64,000 nt of DNA from contig JACTAT010000034.1 of NCBI GenBank assembly GCA_014526335.1, forward strand, positions 1 through 64,000. The letters run 5' to 3'. Every line of letters starts with the position of its first letter. Position 1 is the first letter of the stretch. Positions 46,691 through 59,013 of this stretch are shown here, piece by piece. The notes under the pieces were generated by a model. The model was given only the letters and a program-made list of their open reading frames with translations. It was not told the DNA's origin and searched no databases. The position numbers and the translations under genes were made by a program. This DNA is from Chrysaora quinquecirrha (taxonomy: Eukaryota > Cnidaria > Scyphozoa > Semaeostomeae > Pelagiidae).

Positions 46691-47724
46691 TTTCCGATAT
46701 TGGTCGGAATTTCGGAAGACAAACAGGAGAATTTCAGGCAATTTTCGATTCACAATAGCAACCTCACTCATCTATACAGTTTGGTTACTCGCTACCGCGT
46801 TGTCATGATTCAACCAACCATGATAAAACAAGAATCACAGACAGAGAAATAAGAGCTGATTTTTATTATTCTATATCGAATATTTCATATTTAGTGCTTT
46901 TAACAACAGCAACAACAACATTTAAGTACCAACTCTCTTAGATTAGTGCAACAATAAATAACTGAAATTAAAGTTCGACTTTTCCAATCTAGTGTGCGAC
47001 TCTTGGTTGCTTGGACAGCTAAAACAGAAATATTTCAAAATGAAAAATTCCAATTTTCCTGGGAAGATTTTAGTATTTTAGTCCAGAAGCCCTTCAAAGC
47101 AATCAAACGGTGTTGCCAAAAATTTTAGATGTTGCCCTTGTTATCACCCCCTTGCCAGCTCCGCGGCACAGCATACCATACTACTTCTGCTATAGGAGTT
47201 TGAGAACTGACTGGTCGACACGAGCGCTCCCTGGCAACTAGTTCCTAGGTAACCTGTGTGCAGACTATCTAAGAAATGCAAGCTTGGTTTACTATTAGTT
47301 TACAATTGGTTTACCATGGGTAACCATTGCATTCAAAGTCGCAGGATAATTGGTGAGGGCAACTTATTGGCAAAAAGTTCCGGAAAGTTGGGCTTGCTCT
47401 ACTTCTGCAATTAGTTGTCAATTGATTGTCGTCATTCAAAGACGAAATGAGTGCTCCCGCGACAAGTTGGCGTCAGTCTATTTCTGAAAGGCCATGGAGA
47501 ATCTCTCTGAGTATTACATCATGTATGTTGTGTGGGAGCGATCAAATGTATATCATGTGAAAGCTCTATTCGAATGCCGTCGTGACTGGTTGACTCGTAC
47601 GCTCTCGCGGCCACAAGCAACTATGATCTGACTTGTTGTAGACTTGTCGACATAAGATAGCAGTTACTTTGAAGGTCCTGTGGAATCGTGATATTATCCA
47701 GCTGACGCAAGAGACGCAAGGTGT
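46691..47724. other. No gene recognised
   Basis: Short ORFs only. A (ACA)n-like stretch lies near 46900-46920 and an AATAAATAACTG at about 46950. Confidence 0.3.
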
Positions 47725-47865
47725 AAGGAGCTCGGTGGTCAGGGCTCGAACCCAGCCACGGTAACGTCACAGCCAAGGGAGAGGCCTCGATAAGTCAACT
47801 TACTACTGAGATTGCTGAAATTTTAGCTATTGGCGCTAAAACACCATTTCACTTTCACCTTCATA
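47725..47865 (+). mobile_element. SINE fragment
   Basis: It contains GCTCGGTGGTCAGGGCTCGA, then ACCCAGCCACGG, corresponding to the B-box region of the SINE at 20540-20790. It ends GGCGCTAAAACACCATTTCA like the fragment at 985-1108. Confidence 0.6.
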
Positions 47866-47971
47866 ACCCTTCAGTTAAAGATATTCGGCGTTTTTTCTGT
47901 CATATAATAGATCTTGTAGTAGTTAGCATATATTCGCATATATTAGCATATTTATCTCGGTCAAATGACTA

Positions 47972-48740
47972 CTCATCATCATCATCATCATTTTTATTTG
48001 TAGAATACAAAAATCTAATATAAGTACAAGGAATCTAAAAATCTAGAAAAATGCGTATTCTACACGACCTAAAAAAAGCAACGCTTATCTAGTTTAGGCC
48101 GCAAATTAAAGTTTGAAATACATGAAACTAAAAAGAAATACAGGATACATCAATAATACTAAAATTTTAAGATACAAATAATCTTTCGCATATCCATTTT
48201 CAAAACTATATATAAATTTTTTTTTTATTTTTTTTTTTTTTTTTTTGTCATTTTTTTTTTTTTTTACTTTTTTTGCTACTGCTACATATAACTAAACAAA
48301 ACAAGAGTAAAGCGAATATTGAATTAAGCCTTCAATCTACCATATTTCAAAAATGGATTTTTTGTAAAATATAACTTGGATAATTTAGATTTAATAACTT
48401 TATAGTAGTGTTTTTGTCTAGTGTCATATTGATGAGATGACTCATTTGTTGAAAAATAATCCTTAAATACTTCTGGCAATGCAATATTTTCAAAGTGTAC
48501 CTTATGCATGAATTTTAAAATTTTAAGTCTATAGAAGTCGTCAATTTTGATTATATTTAGGTCTTTATGCAGGCGGTTAGTTGAATATTTTCTGTCTTTA
48601 AAATTAATAATTTTAAGAATTCTACTACTGAGTGAAGGAGACCTCAAAATAAGCCACAACAGCCAGCAGTAGATATGAAATGTTGCCGTATACTGGAAAA
48701 CAGCATAGGAACAATATAGGTCTTGAAAAATAACTCATAA
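47972..48740 (-). pseudogene. Non-LTR retrotransposon (LINE) 3' fragment
   Basis: On the minus strand the C-terminal region of a CR1/L2-like RT protein is visible: YELFFKTYIVPMLF, then (after a frame change) RSPSLSSRILKIINFKDRK and LKILKFMHKVHFENIALPE, ending near 48324. The 3' end is a run of (ATG)n at 47972-47990, after A-rich tracts. Microsatellite tails of this kind are typical of CR1/L2 LINEs. The element is strongly 5'-truncated. Confidence 0.75.
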
Positions 48741-49416
48741 GCCTGGCTTAACCCTAATCTGGGCTTTTTTTGATCTAACACAGCCGGGGGGCACCCCTCC
48801 ATAAATTGCTGTCCAGTAGAGCTAGAGCAATCAAACTTGGTACACGCATTGGCCAATGTATTAGGAGTAATGTTGGTAAATTGGGCATCTCCCACTACTA
48901 TTATGACGTCATTGTGACATCATAATCAAAACATGCTATTGACGTCGGTCAAAAATTGACCTTCCTTAATATCAATAGAAATCCGGAATTTTCTTTACAT
49001 TTTGTTGCTAGTAACTATTTTCTCTTACCTTGCATAGATTCAGTCAGTTCTGATAAGATTTACTGGTAGAAATTGGCATTTACATGTGGTTTTGTCATGA
49101 CCGCTTTCCATATAAGGCAATGTCACGTGACCCATTGTTATTATTGTGGGAATTTTTTGTATCACATTGTAGCTTATACATATAGGCTTAAAGTCAGCCT
49201 GGTTTAGAAGCTTACATCCATCACATAACAAAACAGTTTCAAGAAAAGCTTGAGGGGGGTGGATTCCACCCCCCGGTAGGATTAAGGTCAAGTCTACCAG
49301 AAACGGAATTGTTCTGTTGGACTCACTCAGATGGCCTATGCAACCCAAATTGTGATCATGTTTACCTCATGTTTATTGCTTAATAAGGGCCTAAAATGAA
49401 TTAAACTTTACCTGTT
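48741..49416. other. Unresolved repeat-like DNA 3' of the VWA gene
   Basis: It includes the perfect palindromic hairpin GGGGGGTGGATTCCACCCCCC (in three parts: arms of 9 around ATT, near 49256-49276) and CATTGTGACATCATAATC. A 102-codon ORF here overlaps the palindrome and is not convincing. Confidence 0.35.
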
Positions 49417-52400
49417 CTATGAAGAACATGCCATCGCCATGATGGAACCAAGTTTGTCTTTCAATTGATCAAATGTATCAATCTTGAAAACGTGACTTTC
49501 TTTTGGCTCAGATGCAATTGTTTGCAACTCAGTGGTGGAGATTGCTGAGCCAATTCCGAGGGACAAGATGGTCACTTGATTATCCTGTAGAAAATCAAAC
49601 AACATTGATTTTAATGAGCCAAACAATAATCGACCGATATTTTCTTTAAGTTAACGAAAAATCACGATTAAACAGTTGTGGTGAAACAACTATAACTTAT
49701 ACTCTTAGGTGCCTAATTGCCGTCCCCCCGCTAATTAATTTTTTGAGAACTTTCCAAACCCCCCCCCCCCGCTCCTATTAGGACCCCCTATTAAGATTCA
49801 CACCAATTTTGATGTCGATAATTGTAACTTACTTCACTTTGACCTTTTTGTATGAAATTTCACTTGTACACTCTATTTGTTGATTAACACTATGGATTGC
49901 CTAGCCTAAAAGTACTATAGGGCCAGTCGCACTGCATTTATGCAGTTTTCCGACAAATTCAGACCTCCCCGTTTATTCTGACCCCCCCCGTCAATTAGAT
50001 CCTGGCTGGAGTTCCAACCCCCCCCCGTCTATTCCAACTCCTCCAGCAATTAGGCACCTAAGAGTAACTGTTTAAAAAGTCGCGAAACGTGTTCTTCAAA
50101 AATTGTTGCTGTGACAAGCAGTAAATAATTTTGAAGTTGTCACAAACATTTCTAATGAAATCGATGTACTCAAATGGCCAAACTTTGCTTTAGTCTGTTG
50201 CCAGAAGTAGAACTCAGTTCTTATTACTGCTTATTACTGTAAGCAATCAAAGAGATAGTATACCGTGCAAGACATATCATCAAACTAGACTTGCAGTGCA
50301 ATTCTGAATTCTGAATTTTCATGCACACAAAGTAATCTGTCCGCCCCAGTCTCAATCAAATTGCACGCTTTTTTTTATAAGGAACCTAGCTCAAGGCCTA
50401 GTTCTTAAAGTTCCTTATTTTTGGACTTCTTTTGAGACGATTGTAGTTCCAAAAGTTTCTTAATAGTTCCTTAATTTTAACTGCATGTTCAGCTTCATGA
50501 CTACTATACAGAGACACTTAGATTTGAGCAAAGCGCGAGACTACTCACGGAAACATTTGATAACGCGTAACGTACAATTTATGTGATTTTCGACTGCAAA
50601 TAAATGGAACCGGCTTTCTAATTCTTGATTATTTGCAGTGATAAAACTATTCAAAAATAAAAAGTTCTTTAGTTATTTTCTATCTAGTAGTATAAGTTCT
50701 TTAAATTTTCGGGCCTTTTACATGTAGGTTCCTAATAAAGTGGTTCCTTATAAAAAAAAGCGTGTAGCGTGGTCTTTAGCATTCATTGTAAGCTACAGAA
50801 ATAGTTGCAGGGTATATTCTTTGGATCAATTTTCCTTGCGATTTCTCAGTGAAATATTATGAGCAAATGTGACCGTCCCGGGGGGAGCACCTGCCTCACT
50901 TAAGTGCGGGGGTGTATGTGCCTGCCAAGTGCCAAATAAAATTTTTGGTACCCATTCCAGAATTTCAGAACCCATCAAGTAATACCCCTTCTGGTATTTC
51001 TTCTGTAAGTTTTGTGAAACCAAACCATCTAAGAGTAAAATTAGTCACAATCCACACTTTCTGGAAAAAATAGTCCTGCCCGCTACCCTAGTCTAGAACT
51101 TTAATCCTACATCGTCTTCTGGGAATTTTTCCCTAGACCCTATTGACAGGGGTCTCCGCGAGTCAAAATATATTTCGCACACCCCACGGGAGGCCGTTAG
51201 GAAAATCAAACCAATGTTGGCAGTAAAGCAAGACAACTTTTTCGCTTAGGAACAACATTGTAACGTGGCATAAGGTAAAGTCCATAGCGATAACTTAGCA
51301 AAACTTATCAGTTTGTTGTTGTATTATATTTTATCGCAGATTTAGCTGAAAATTACAAACCTTCATAGTTTTAGTTGCGACTGCCAAATCTTCTGATCCA
51401 TCATTTGTGTTACCATCAGTAATAACAAGAAGAACTTTCGGCTTTCCTGGTCGAGTGCATGACGAACAGAAGAACTCTCGCTCCGCCATTCTCAAGGCCA
51501 AGTCCGTTCTTGTATTGCCTGAGAAGAAATATTTACGTGAATATTATTGGTCATACATTTTTTTTTAATAAGCAGCTTGACTTTCGTCCAGCCCTCAAAG
51601 TTGCTTAAAATTATAGACATTTCAGCCCTCAAAGTTGCTTAAAACGTTGCTTAACATTTTTTGTACCTACTAACCACCCCTGACTTTGCGGGTCAAAATC
51701 GTCAACTGTTAGGCCTACAACATGACCATTGGGAGACAGTAAGTGGGAAAACGTTAGCTAACGAACTTCAACATGCAAAACATAAGAACGAAGAACAATT
51801 TCCTAACACAAGAAAGATAATAAGCTTGGTTGTTTGACTTCTTAGTTGCTTACAGTAATTCAATTGAGCCCTCAAGTTGCTTAATGTTAAGGTCAGTTCA
51901 GCCCTAGTTGCTTATTGAGCAGTTGCTTATTAAAAAAGTATATTGCCAACGCTTAACAAATAACTCTAAGTTGGTTTTTCAAATTTGCTGTTGATAAGGC
52001 TAGCTTTTATGTCAGAGTTTAGTAGGATTGGGGTTCGAATCCCCCTCCCCCCCAGTAGCGTCATAATCACGGGCAAGGTATCTCGTTAGGTGAGATTCTA
52101 GGATTCTTCGGACGAATGCTAAATACACAAATTCACCTTTAAGTTTATTGTAAGGGCTGGTTACCATAATTACTTCATAAAAATTGATTTCAACAAGCAT
52201 GGTGCTATGAACGAAGGAGCAAGAGCACTCTTAGAAGTTCGGCTACCCGGCCTACCCCCTCTGTCGGCAGTTAAATTTTCCAGTATTTTGATAAACCATC
52301 GGCCCTTTGGGACACTGTGTCACTCAAACTGTAAGCTGAAACCTCTTCAGCATGTAAATGGTTCATAGTAGCTTCAGCTTGCAGTTTGAGTGACAAAATG

Positions 52401-55400
52401 GTTCAATCTCATGTCAATCAGCCTAACAAGAGATTACAATGGCGCCTTCGCAGCAGAATAAGGATAGGAGACAGATATGTATGCGCAAGAGAAACAATTT
52501 TTCATTCGGAGTCCCACGTTTCCTTTAGCCCATGAACTTACCATACGAATATATAACGGAGTCGATCTTTCCTTTCAGTGCTGTCCTGTCATGATAACGA
52601 GTGTCAGCTGGAACGAAATCAAGTTTAGCGGTGCCCGAGTAATGAATGATGCCAAAGTGTGTGCCGTCTGTTGAGATGGTGAAATCTTCACTCAGTTTCT
52701 TGATGAATTCTTTGACCTTGATATAGTTGTAATAGCCGACGCTTGACGATGCATCCATTATGATGCCAAGTTCAATTGCCTTGCTGCAAGCTGGAACAAG
52801 AATACCTCATTTCGTGAAAAAGGTAGGTAAGTTTGTATGTATGTATAAATGGTAGCTCTACTCATTTTTAGGCAATGTGAACGATTATTAGAGCTGTCGA
52901 AAAGCAGAGCACCACGGAGTAATGTAATTGTATGATTTAGAAGGTTTTGAGGGGAAACATAAACAGAATTTCAATTATTTTCGCGGGCCCATATGAGGTA
53001 TAAGGTATAGAGTAGAGGTATGAGGTCTGAGGTATGAGTTATGACGTATGACGTGAAAGGTATGAGGTCTGAGATATGAGGTATGAGGTTAGCGGTATGA
53101 GGTATGAGATTTGAAGTATCAAGGTATGAGGTATGAGGTATGAGGTATAAGGTATGAGGCATGAGGAATGAGGTATGATATGAGGCATGAGAAATGAGCT
53201 ATGGAGCATTGAAGTATGAGATATGAGGTGTGAGGTTAGAGGTATGAGGTATGAGATTGGAAGTATTGAGGTATGAGGTATGAGGTATGAGGTATGAGGA
53301 ATGAGGGAGGTATGAGGTATGAGGCATGAGGAATGGGCTATGAGGCATGAGGTATAAGATTTGAAGTATTGAGGTATGAGGTGTGATGTATGAGGCATGA
53401 GATATGTAGTATTGAGGTATGAGGTATGAGGTATGAGGTATGAGGCATGAGGTATGAAGCATGAGGAATGAGATATGTAGTATTGAGGTATAAGGTATGA
53501 GGAATGAGATATGTAGCATTGAGGTATGAGGTATGAGGTACAAGGTATGAGGTATGAGGTATGAGGTATGAGGTATGAGGTATGAGGTATGAGGTATGAG
53601 GTCGATGGTATTAAGTTTGAGGTATGAGGAATGAGGTACATTACAACATCGTTATACGTTTATTTGTAATTAATCATTTTCGCCCCTGGCCCTTCGAATA
53701 GTTGTGTTAAGAATCAAATTTTTCCATTGAACTGCAAAGTTTAAAGATTGAGAGACTTGTCACTACGTCACTGGGCTTTGGCGTAAATAGCCAGAGGTCA
53801 TATGTTCAAAACCTATCTTCGTCGTATAAACCTCTCAAATTTTCTTGTTCATGTTAAGTCATGGCGTCACTTACTTTTTTTACACGCGGTATTCCCGCAG
53901 GCCTGTATTTCTTCTGCTTCTCCGAGACTTGAGCAATCCTTGCCTCCTTTTGATGGTGCTGGATTAGTACATGATCGTTCTCTTTGTTGGAAGCCTCCTC
54001 CACATGTTTGTGAACATTGACTCCAGGGTGACCAATCAGTGTAGCCTCCGTTAGTTATCTGTTTAGCTTTGGCAAAAAAAAACAAAAACTTATGGCAACT
54101 TTAAACCTTTTTCTCGAGTCGTAGTTATCGCTATTGAGTTGAATTGCTTGACGCTCAAATCAGTTTGAACTTTCTCTGTTTAGTGTTTGCCTCGTTTTGA
54201 TTAGCGATAATAGGGAGTCATGTTATATGTCTAATGACTGTATGATGGGGAATTTGTTTTTCTAGTCCATGCTGATGACAAACGCGGGGCCGTATTGTTA
54301 GGTTTTAGTATTTATATACTTCGAATTGGCCAATTTTTCCCATAATGGTCTATCAATACGCACATGCGTGTAAGAAGCTTCAATAAGGTTATTTAAAGTC
54401 ACACCTTTTCAGCAAAGAGCATCGTTTTCTTTTTCAAAATGTTAGAAAATTATTCTGATGAAAATCTTTTCTTCAGATTCAGATTTAGCACGACAATATT
54501 TATACAGGGACGACTACTTAGAAGTTTGAAAATTTGTAAGAGCTTTTGACCGTGAAAAATAACTTATGGGGATTTCCACTCTGCTTCACTCCGAGCGAGT
54601 TTTTGCAGCCAATTCCTGATAAACATAATTTTTTTTCTCATTAGGAAATCAACATCATGCAAACTAAAAGCAGGAACAATTTCTCAATACACCCAACCTC
54701 GTCCCCAGGCCCCAAATCGAATTTTCTCGAATCTCAACCGTCAAATCGATTTTGGCCATGGTACCGGCCACAAAATCTGCCAGAATACTGGCAAGTTTGG
54801 CCTGGGCATAAAAACAAGATGTAGATTCCGAAAGCAGATGTTCTTAGAAAGGAAATGCAAAGAATTTCATTGATAACTGTAAGGCAAGATACATATCTCA
54901 TGTAGCATCATTTTTTGGTTTTTATAGATGTTTTTTTACATAGTTTTCGGCCTATTTTGGTGTGAAATTTTGAAGAAACTGTGACGTCACTTAAAATTTC
55001 TATTGTTTGAACAGCCAATCAAATTGCGAATAGACAAGGCCGATACCAGGGTCGAATATGGACAGCTGAGTTTCACGTAGAGACCTATTCACCCTGGGGA
55101 AGAGGTTGCAATACACCTTTTCAAAGAGGTCTGTGTCGGCACGACATTTTTCTGGAAGATGGCAGACAACTTGAGAAAGGGATTCTCTCTTTATGCAACG
55201 ACCTTGTTATTATGAAACAGACTTACTTTCATTTTTCACCAGTTGATAAATGTAATTCGTTGCGTCTTTTCCAATGCATTCAGTTTCTGCTGAATCAGAG
55301 CATGGTTGGTAATCAACTCCAATGCAACGGTCAGATTTGCCTTGCATTGCATAGCGTTCCTCGGCATTAGGACCTGACCAGCATTCCCCATAAAACTGCA

Positions 55401-58400
55401 GCCCGAAATGAGAATATCCGTACTTTTCGGTCAACTCAGCACATTTGCAGTAAAGCCTGTTAATAAAAGAACTCGATTGTGATGTCGCAGTCCACTTGAA
55501 AAATATTTCTACAACGGGCTTAATAGAAGAAATAAGTTCAGTGCCCGAAAAGTAAAGCCTCTCTTCTTTCAGAGCATAAAGACTAAAACCAAAAAAATAA
55601 CTTGCTGCATCAAAACATTCTGTGATTATTTTACAATTTGCAGTCTCAACTTCACCTAGCTGCGTTATCATATGTGTTTCGGCTTTCTTGAGCCTTCTTC
55701 ATAGTACCATGCTTACTTGTATATATTTTCCGTAAATGGCAAACACTAAGATAGATTTTCTCACTAGTGGCATACCAAAATTAAATTAATGGGGTTTGAA
55801 GCAGCACTACACGACTAGAAAACCAACCGCAATTCCTCTGAGTTAAGAAAAGAGCTCGTCGTGAAATCGTCGAATAACTCTCCAAGTCATACAGCCAGGC
55901 TCTCCTCCGTTTTGTTTCTGAGCTTCGGCCATGTTGAACCTTCGTCAGTAAGTAGCTACAACCGACCGAACTGTCAAAAGGAAAAACCCGCACAAAGACC
56001 ACCGCCTTCTAAGCATATTAGTTTTGCGGACTAGCTTGGCAACCCGCGCCACGTATACCTTAAATACAGTATACCATACATATTTCTATATATCTATAGA
56101 ATAATAAACTCATTATGCGGTTATTGAATGATTGCGAGGTCAAAAATATTCGGACCGAAACACGACGTACGGGCCGAACGCAGTGAGGTCCGTACAAGAA
56201 GCTGAGGTTCGAATATTCAAACTTTGATTGAGAATTCTGAACTCAAGAAACATTATTTGTTAGTATTTCATTTTCCCATCTCAATCTCTCTCACTTCATC
56301 AATAAGAAATTACGTGGCTATATCACGTGGTTATATCAACGCCGGTCAATACGGCTTGTACAGACCGCTGAAGAACCAATCAGATTGCGCCGATGCCGGT
56401 CCAAACAGTTGTATTTTCGAACACCATATAATAAAAGACCTATTTTGGTACCATTGCTCTGAAAAACAAGAATGCAGGGAATTATTCGTGTTGGTGGCTT
56501 CAAATATATTTGACAGACTGTATATTTTGCTACTAACCCGTGAAGAGTCCCTGGGTAGTCATCCCAATCGATTATGTGACCATCGTAATTATGATTGTAT
56601 GGGTCTCTGCGATTCACCAACTCAAGTGGCAGTGGCCTTGGATCCAAGTAATCCTGAAAGCAACCAACTTTTTTCCATTTCCTTGCGCATTTTTCGGCGG
56701 CTAACAGGGAAAGGTACAATTAAAAATCGATCATTTGCTCAACATACACACCCGGGTAATGTCTGTGCAGTACTGTGGATGGACATCATCAGTGCGTTGG
56801 AGGATGTTCAGCACAGTGGAGGAATATCATCAGTACAGTGAAGGAATATCATCAGTACGGTGGAGGGATATCATCAGTACAGTGGAGCGATATCATCTGT
56901 ACGGTGGTGGGATATCATCAGTACAGTGGAGGGATATCATCAGTATAGTGGAGGGATACCATCAGAACGGTGGAAGGGTATCATCAGTACGGTGGAGGGA
57001 TATCATCAGTACAGTGAAAGGATATCATCAGTACAGTGGAGGGATATCACCAGTACTGTGGAGGGATATTGGATATCATCAGTACGGTGGAGGGATATCA
57101 TCAGTACAGTGAAGGATTACCATCAGCACGGTGGAGGGATATCATCAGTTCTGTGGAGGGATATCATCAGTGGGACGGAGGGATATCATCGGTACGGTAG
57201 AGGATATCCGCATACAGTAAGCGGGATATACCGTATCCACCGTACTGCAGGGTCGAATAATCATTTTCGATCCGCGCGACTTTTTGCGATCGACTTTTGA
57301 TCTTAGCATCCGTATTTTGAAAACTTTCGAAAGTATTTTTGAAAACTTTTGAAAACGCCTGAGCGTGCGATCGAAGGGAAAAAAGTGGAAACTTGTTGTA
57401 CTTTTCGATTGATTACTTATCAACTGTTCAAGGCAATCGGAAAGCAGAGAAAAAGAATACCTTTCGTCAGATTAACAAGAACGATTTTCGCGTTCATTAT
57501 AAATCAAAGTCGAAACTTGGCTTGCGAACTCAAAAATCGATGAAACACGATCAAATTCGACACTGATCGTACACTGGTTGTTCGTTGTTCTTAAATGAGT
57601 ATACAAATTGCGAAGCAGTTTTTTGGGCTTCTCAACTCAGTATTGAACTTTCTTACCCATCACAGGTGCCGAATCCTATTTCTTTGAAACCATTTTCATA
57701 GAAGATGTACGCAATGATTTTATCGTAATTTAAGTTCGATATCGAAAAATGTATTAGGGCTCTAGACTTGATCATTGAAACCTCAGTCGCGTAAAATTTC
57801 CTCTTCAATCTATTAAGCATGTGGCTTATAGAAATAACACATTGAGAAACAATGTATAAAACTGTAACGGCCTTTTTGTCAGATAGTTAAAACTAACTGA
57901 ATATTCAAATTGGTTACATGATTTTTATTTAGCTAAAGAAGATTGAATGAACTCTACTAGCTAGCTACTGAATGAATAAACCCAAGTAATTAAAAATCCC
58001 GTTAAAAATTTCTTAACTTTACGAAAAGTTTGACATTTAAACTTTGATGTCTTACTATTTGGTTACCTAAAGTATTCCTTCACTATGTAATAAAAATAAA
58101 ACTTCGAATTTTGGAAGAATATCGTCGATAGCTAATTTTAAAAAACATCCAATATCTATTTTTCATTAGTTACACGATGAAAATTGTTTATATAATACTA
58201 ATAATAAGTATTTCTGAAAATCAGTTGTTAAATACGCTTTTTTTAAATAAGAAACTGCAGATTTTGCTGAACTTTTTGTTGCAGATAGCTTTCTTTATAC
58301 AGTAGCTACATCATTGTAAACTTGTCAATTACATTGAAAAGCAAGAAAAGAGCAAAAATGAGTTTTAGTTCATACCAGTCATTCCTTGAGGGCTGCAGTA

Positions 58401-58768
58401 CTAGATATTTTAAGCAACTTTGAGCGGTGGATCAAAATTGTACTGTCTAAGCTTTGAGAAACCCATTACCTAACTTGTTTCAATTTTTTGAATCGCCGAG
58501 TACTACGCCCCTTAAAAACCATTTCTTATCGAAAAAGTGCATTAAACTTCAAAGAAATCGTTAAATTGCTATTTTAAAACGGAGTAAATACTTTGCGATT
58601 ACTAACTTATTGAATTTTTTAAGTGCCGAGTACTACTTTCTTATAAACCACTTTTTTGAAAATAAACGTGCATTACTGTAATACGTCAAACTCAAAAAAC
58701 ATAAAAAACTGACCTGAAACGGAGTTCACAGCCAATAGTGTGAAGACCAAGGACACGAGTACCTTCAT
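49417..58768 (-). CDS. Secreted WSC-like / TSP1 / VWA domain protein
   Basis: Seven exons on the minus strand: 58768-58714, 56700-56538, 55456-55227, 54066-53875, 52790-52542, 51518-51361, 49584-49417. Phases match throughout, giving about 404 residues; only the donor at 51361 is uncertain by a few bases. Exon 1 encodes a signal peptide ([13 protein letters not shown], likely cleaved in SVSAA). Exons 2-3 encode a cysteine-rich domain ([16 protein letters not shown], then [13 protein letters not shown] and TNYIYQLV) resembling WSC. Exon 4 is a thrombospondin type 1 repeat ([14 protein letters not shown]). Exons 5-7 form a VWA domain with intact MIDAS: DASSS (Asp226), the Thr of NTRTDLAL and the Asp of VITDG. 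Secreted, matrix or adhesive roles are expected. A splice-donor-like CAG/GTAAAG follows 5 bases after the stop, so longer isoforms are possible. Confidence 0.88.
49708..50066. mobile_element. MITE with C-rich interior, copy 2
   Basis: The ends ACTCTTAGGTGCCTAATTG and CAATTAGGCACCTAAGAGT are inverted and perfect. The interior runs of C and TATTA-ACCCCC words match the copy at 37331-37668. It lies in the last intron of the VWA gene. Confidence 0.85.
50364..50764 (-). mobile_element. MITE family 1, copy C (inverted)
   Basis: The ends CACGCTTTTTTTTATAAGG and CCTTATAAAAAAAAGCGTG are near-perfect. The interior, reversed relative to copies A and B, repeats AAGTTCCTTA. It lies in the last VWA-gene intron. 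Confidence 0.85.
51556..51940 (-). mobile_element. MITE family 2, copy B (inverted)
   Basis: It is the reverse orientation of 26102-26486: CATTTTTTTTTAATAAGCAG at the left, and TTGCTTATTAAAAAAGTA at the right, with TA flanks. Internal AAGTTGCTTA words are the complement of TAAGCAACTT. It lies in a VWA-gene intron. Confidence 0.8.
52318..52395. ncRNA. Candidate small-RNA hairpin in VWA-gene intron
   Basis: Arms of 23 nt, 52318-52340 and 52373-52395, are complementary with one mismatch (CACTCAAACTG/TAAGCTGAA against TTCAGCTTGCAGTTTGAG) around a 32-nt loop. Total length is 78 nt. The size and near-perfect pairing resemble a cnidarian pre-miRNA, but a tiny foldback element would look the same. 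The strand is unknown. Confidence 0.4.
52991..53638. repeat. Heptamer (ATGAGGT)n array, about 90 units
   Basis: Imperfect GGTATGA units fill 650 bp of the intron between VWA exon 5 and the TSP1 exon. The long SYLIPHT-type ORFs on the minus strand are translations of this heptamer in every frame. Confidence 0.95.
54110..54234. mobile_element. TTAGACTTATTACC MITE family, copy 5 (diverged)
   Basis: It contains GAGTCGTAGTTATCGCTATT and, inverted, AGCGATAATAGGGAGTCA, the inner parts of the family termini. The outer ends are eroded. Confidence 0.6.
54694..55108. mobile_element. CAACCTCGTCCCCAGG MITE, copy 2 (415 bp)
   Basis: The ends CAACCTCGTCCCCAGG and CCTGGGGAAGAGGTTG are inverted. The 9 bases CAATACACC occur on both flanks exactly. 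It carries about 210 bp more internal sequence than copy 1. Confidence 0.85.
55109..55226. other. Intron sequence, nothing seen
   Basis: This is the short spacer between the MITE and exon 3 of the VWA gene. Confidence 0.3.
56755..57235. repeat. 22-bp tandem array, about 18-20 units
   Basis: The unit GGTGGAGGGATATCATCAGT plus AC is repeated with A/G variants at the start. It lies in intron 1 of the VWA gene. The rest of intron 1 (57236-58713) shows no coding signal. Confidence 0.9.
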
Positions 58769-58823
58769 GATGCGGTGTGATGATACTATATCAGAATTGG
58801 ATGAGATCTTCTTGTGTGTTGTG

Positions 58824-58830
58824 TTTTATA
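58824..58830 (-). promoter_or_regulatory. TATA box of the VWA gene
   Basis: On the minus strand AGTATAAAACAC lies about 56 bases upstream of the ATG at 58768. It would place the transcription start near 58797 and leave a 5' UTR of about 30 nt. Confidence 0.5.
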
Positions 58831-59013
58831 CTAAGAGGAAAGAATACGACCGGATGCAAAGAGAAAAATCGTCCAATTAACATGAAGTTCATTTACGCAC
58901 GGTACCCGTCGCTGTAATAACAAATAAAGACTTTATAATCAAGATTTTTTGTTGCATCCTGGCGTTGTCAAGGATGTCATACGAACCAATGAAATTGCCG
59001 CAATAGGCATATA

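Noticed and set aside
53039..53641. 200-codon minus-strand ORF rich in SYLIPHT
   Set aside because: It is the heptamer array translated, open in all frames because the unit lacks stops.
56224..56841. 205-codon plus-strand ORF
   Set aside because: It is antisense to VWA-gene exon 2 and runs into the 22-bp repeat. The minus strand has matching splice sites and the WSC-like domain.
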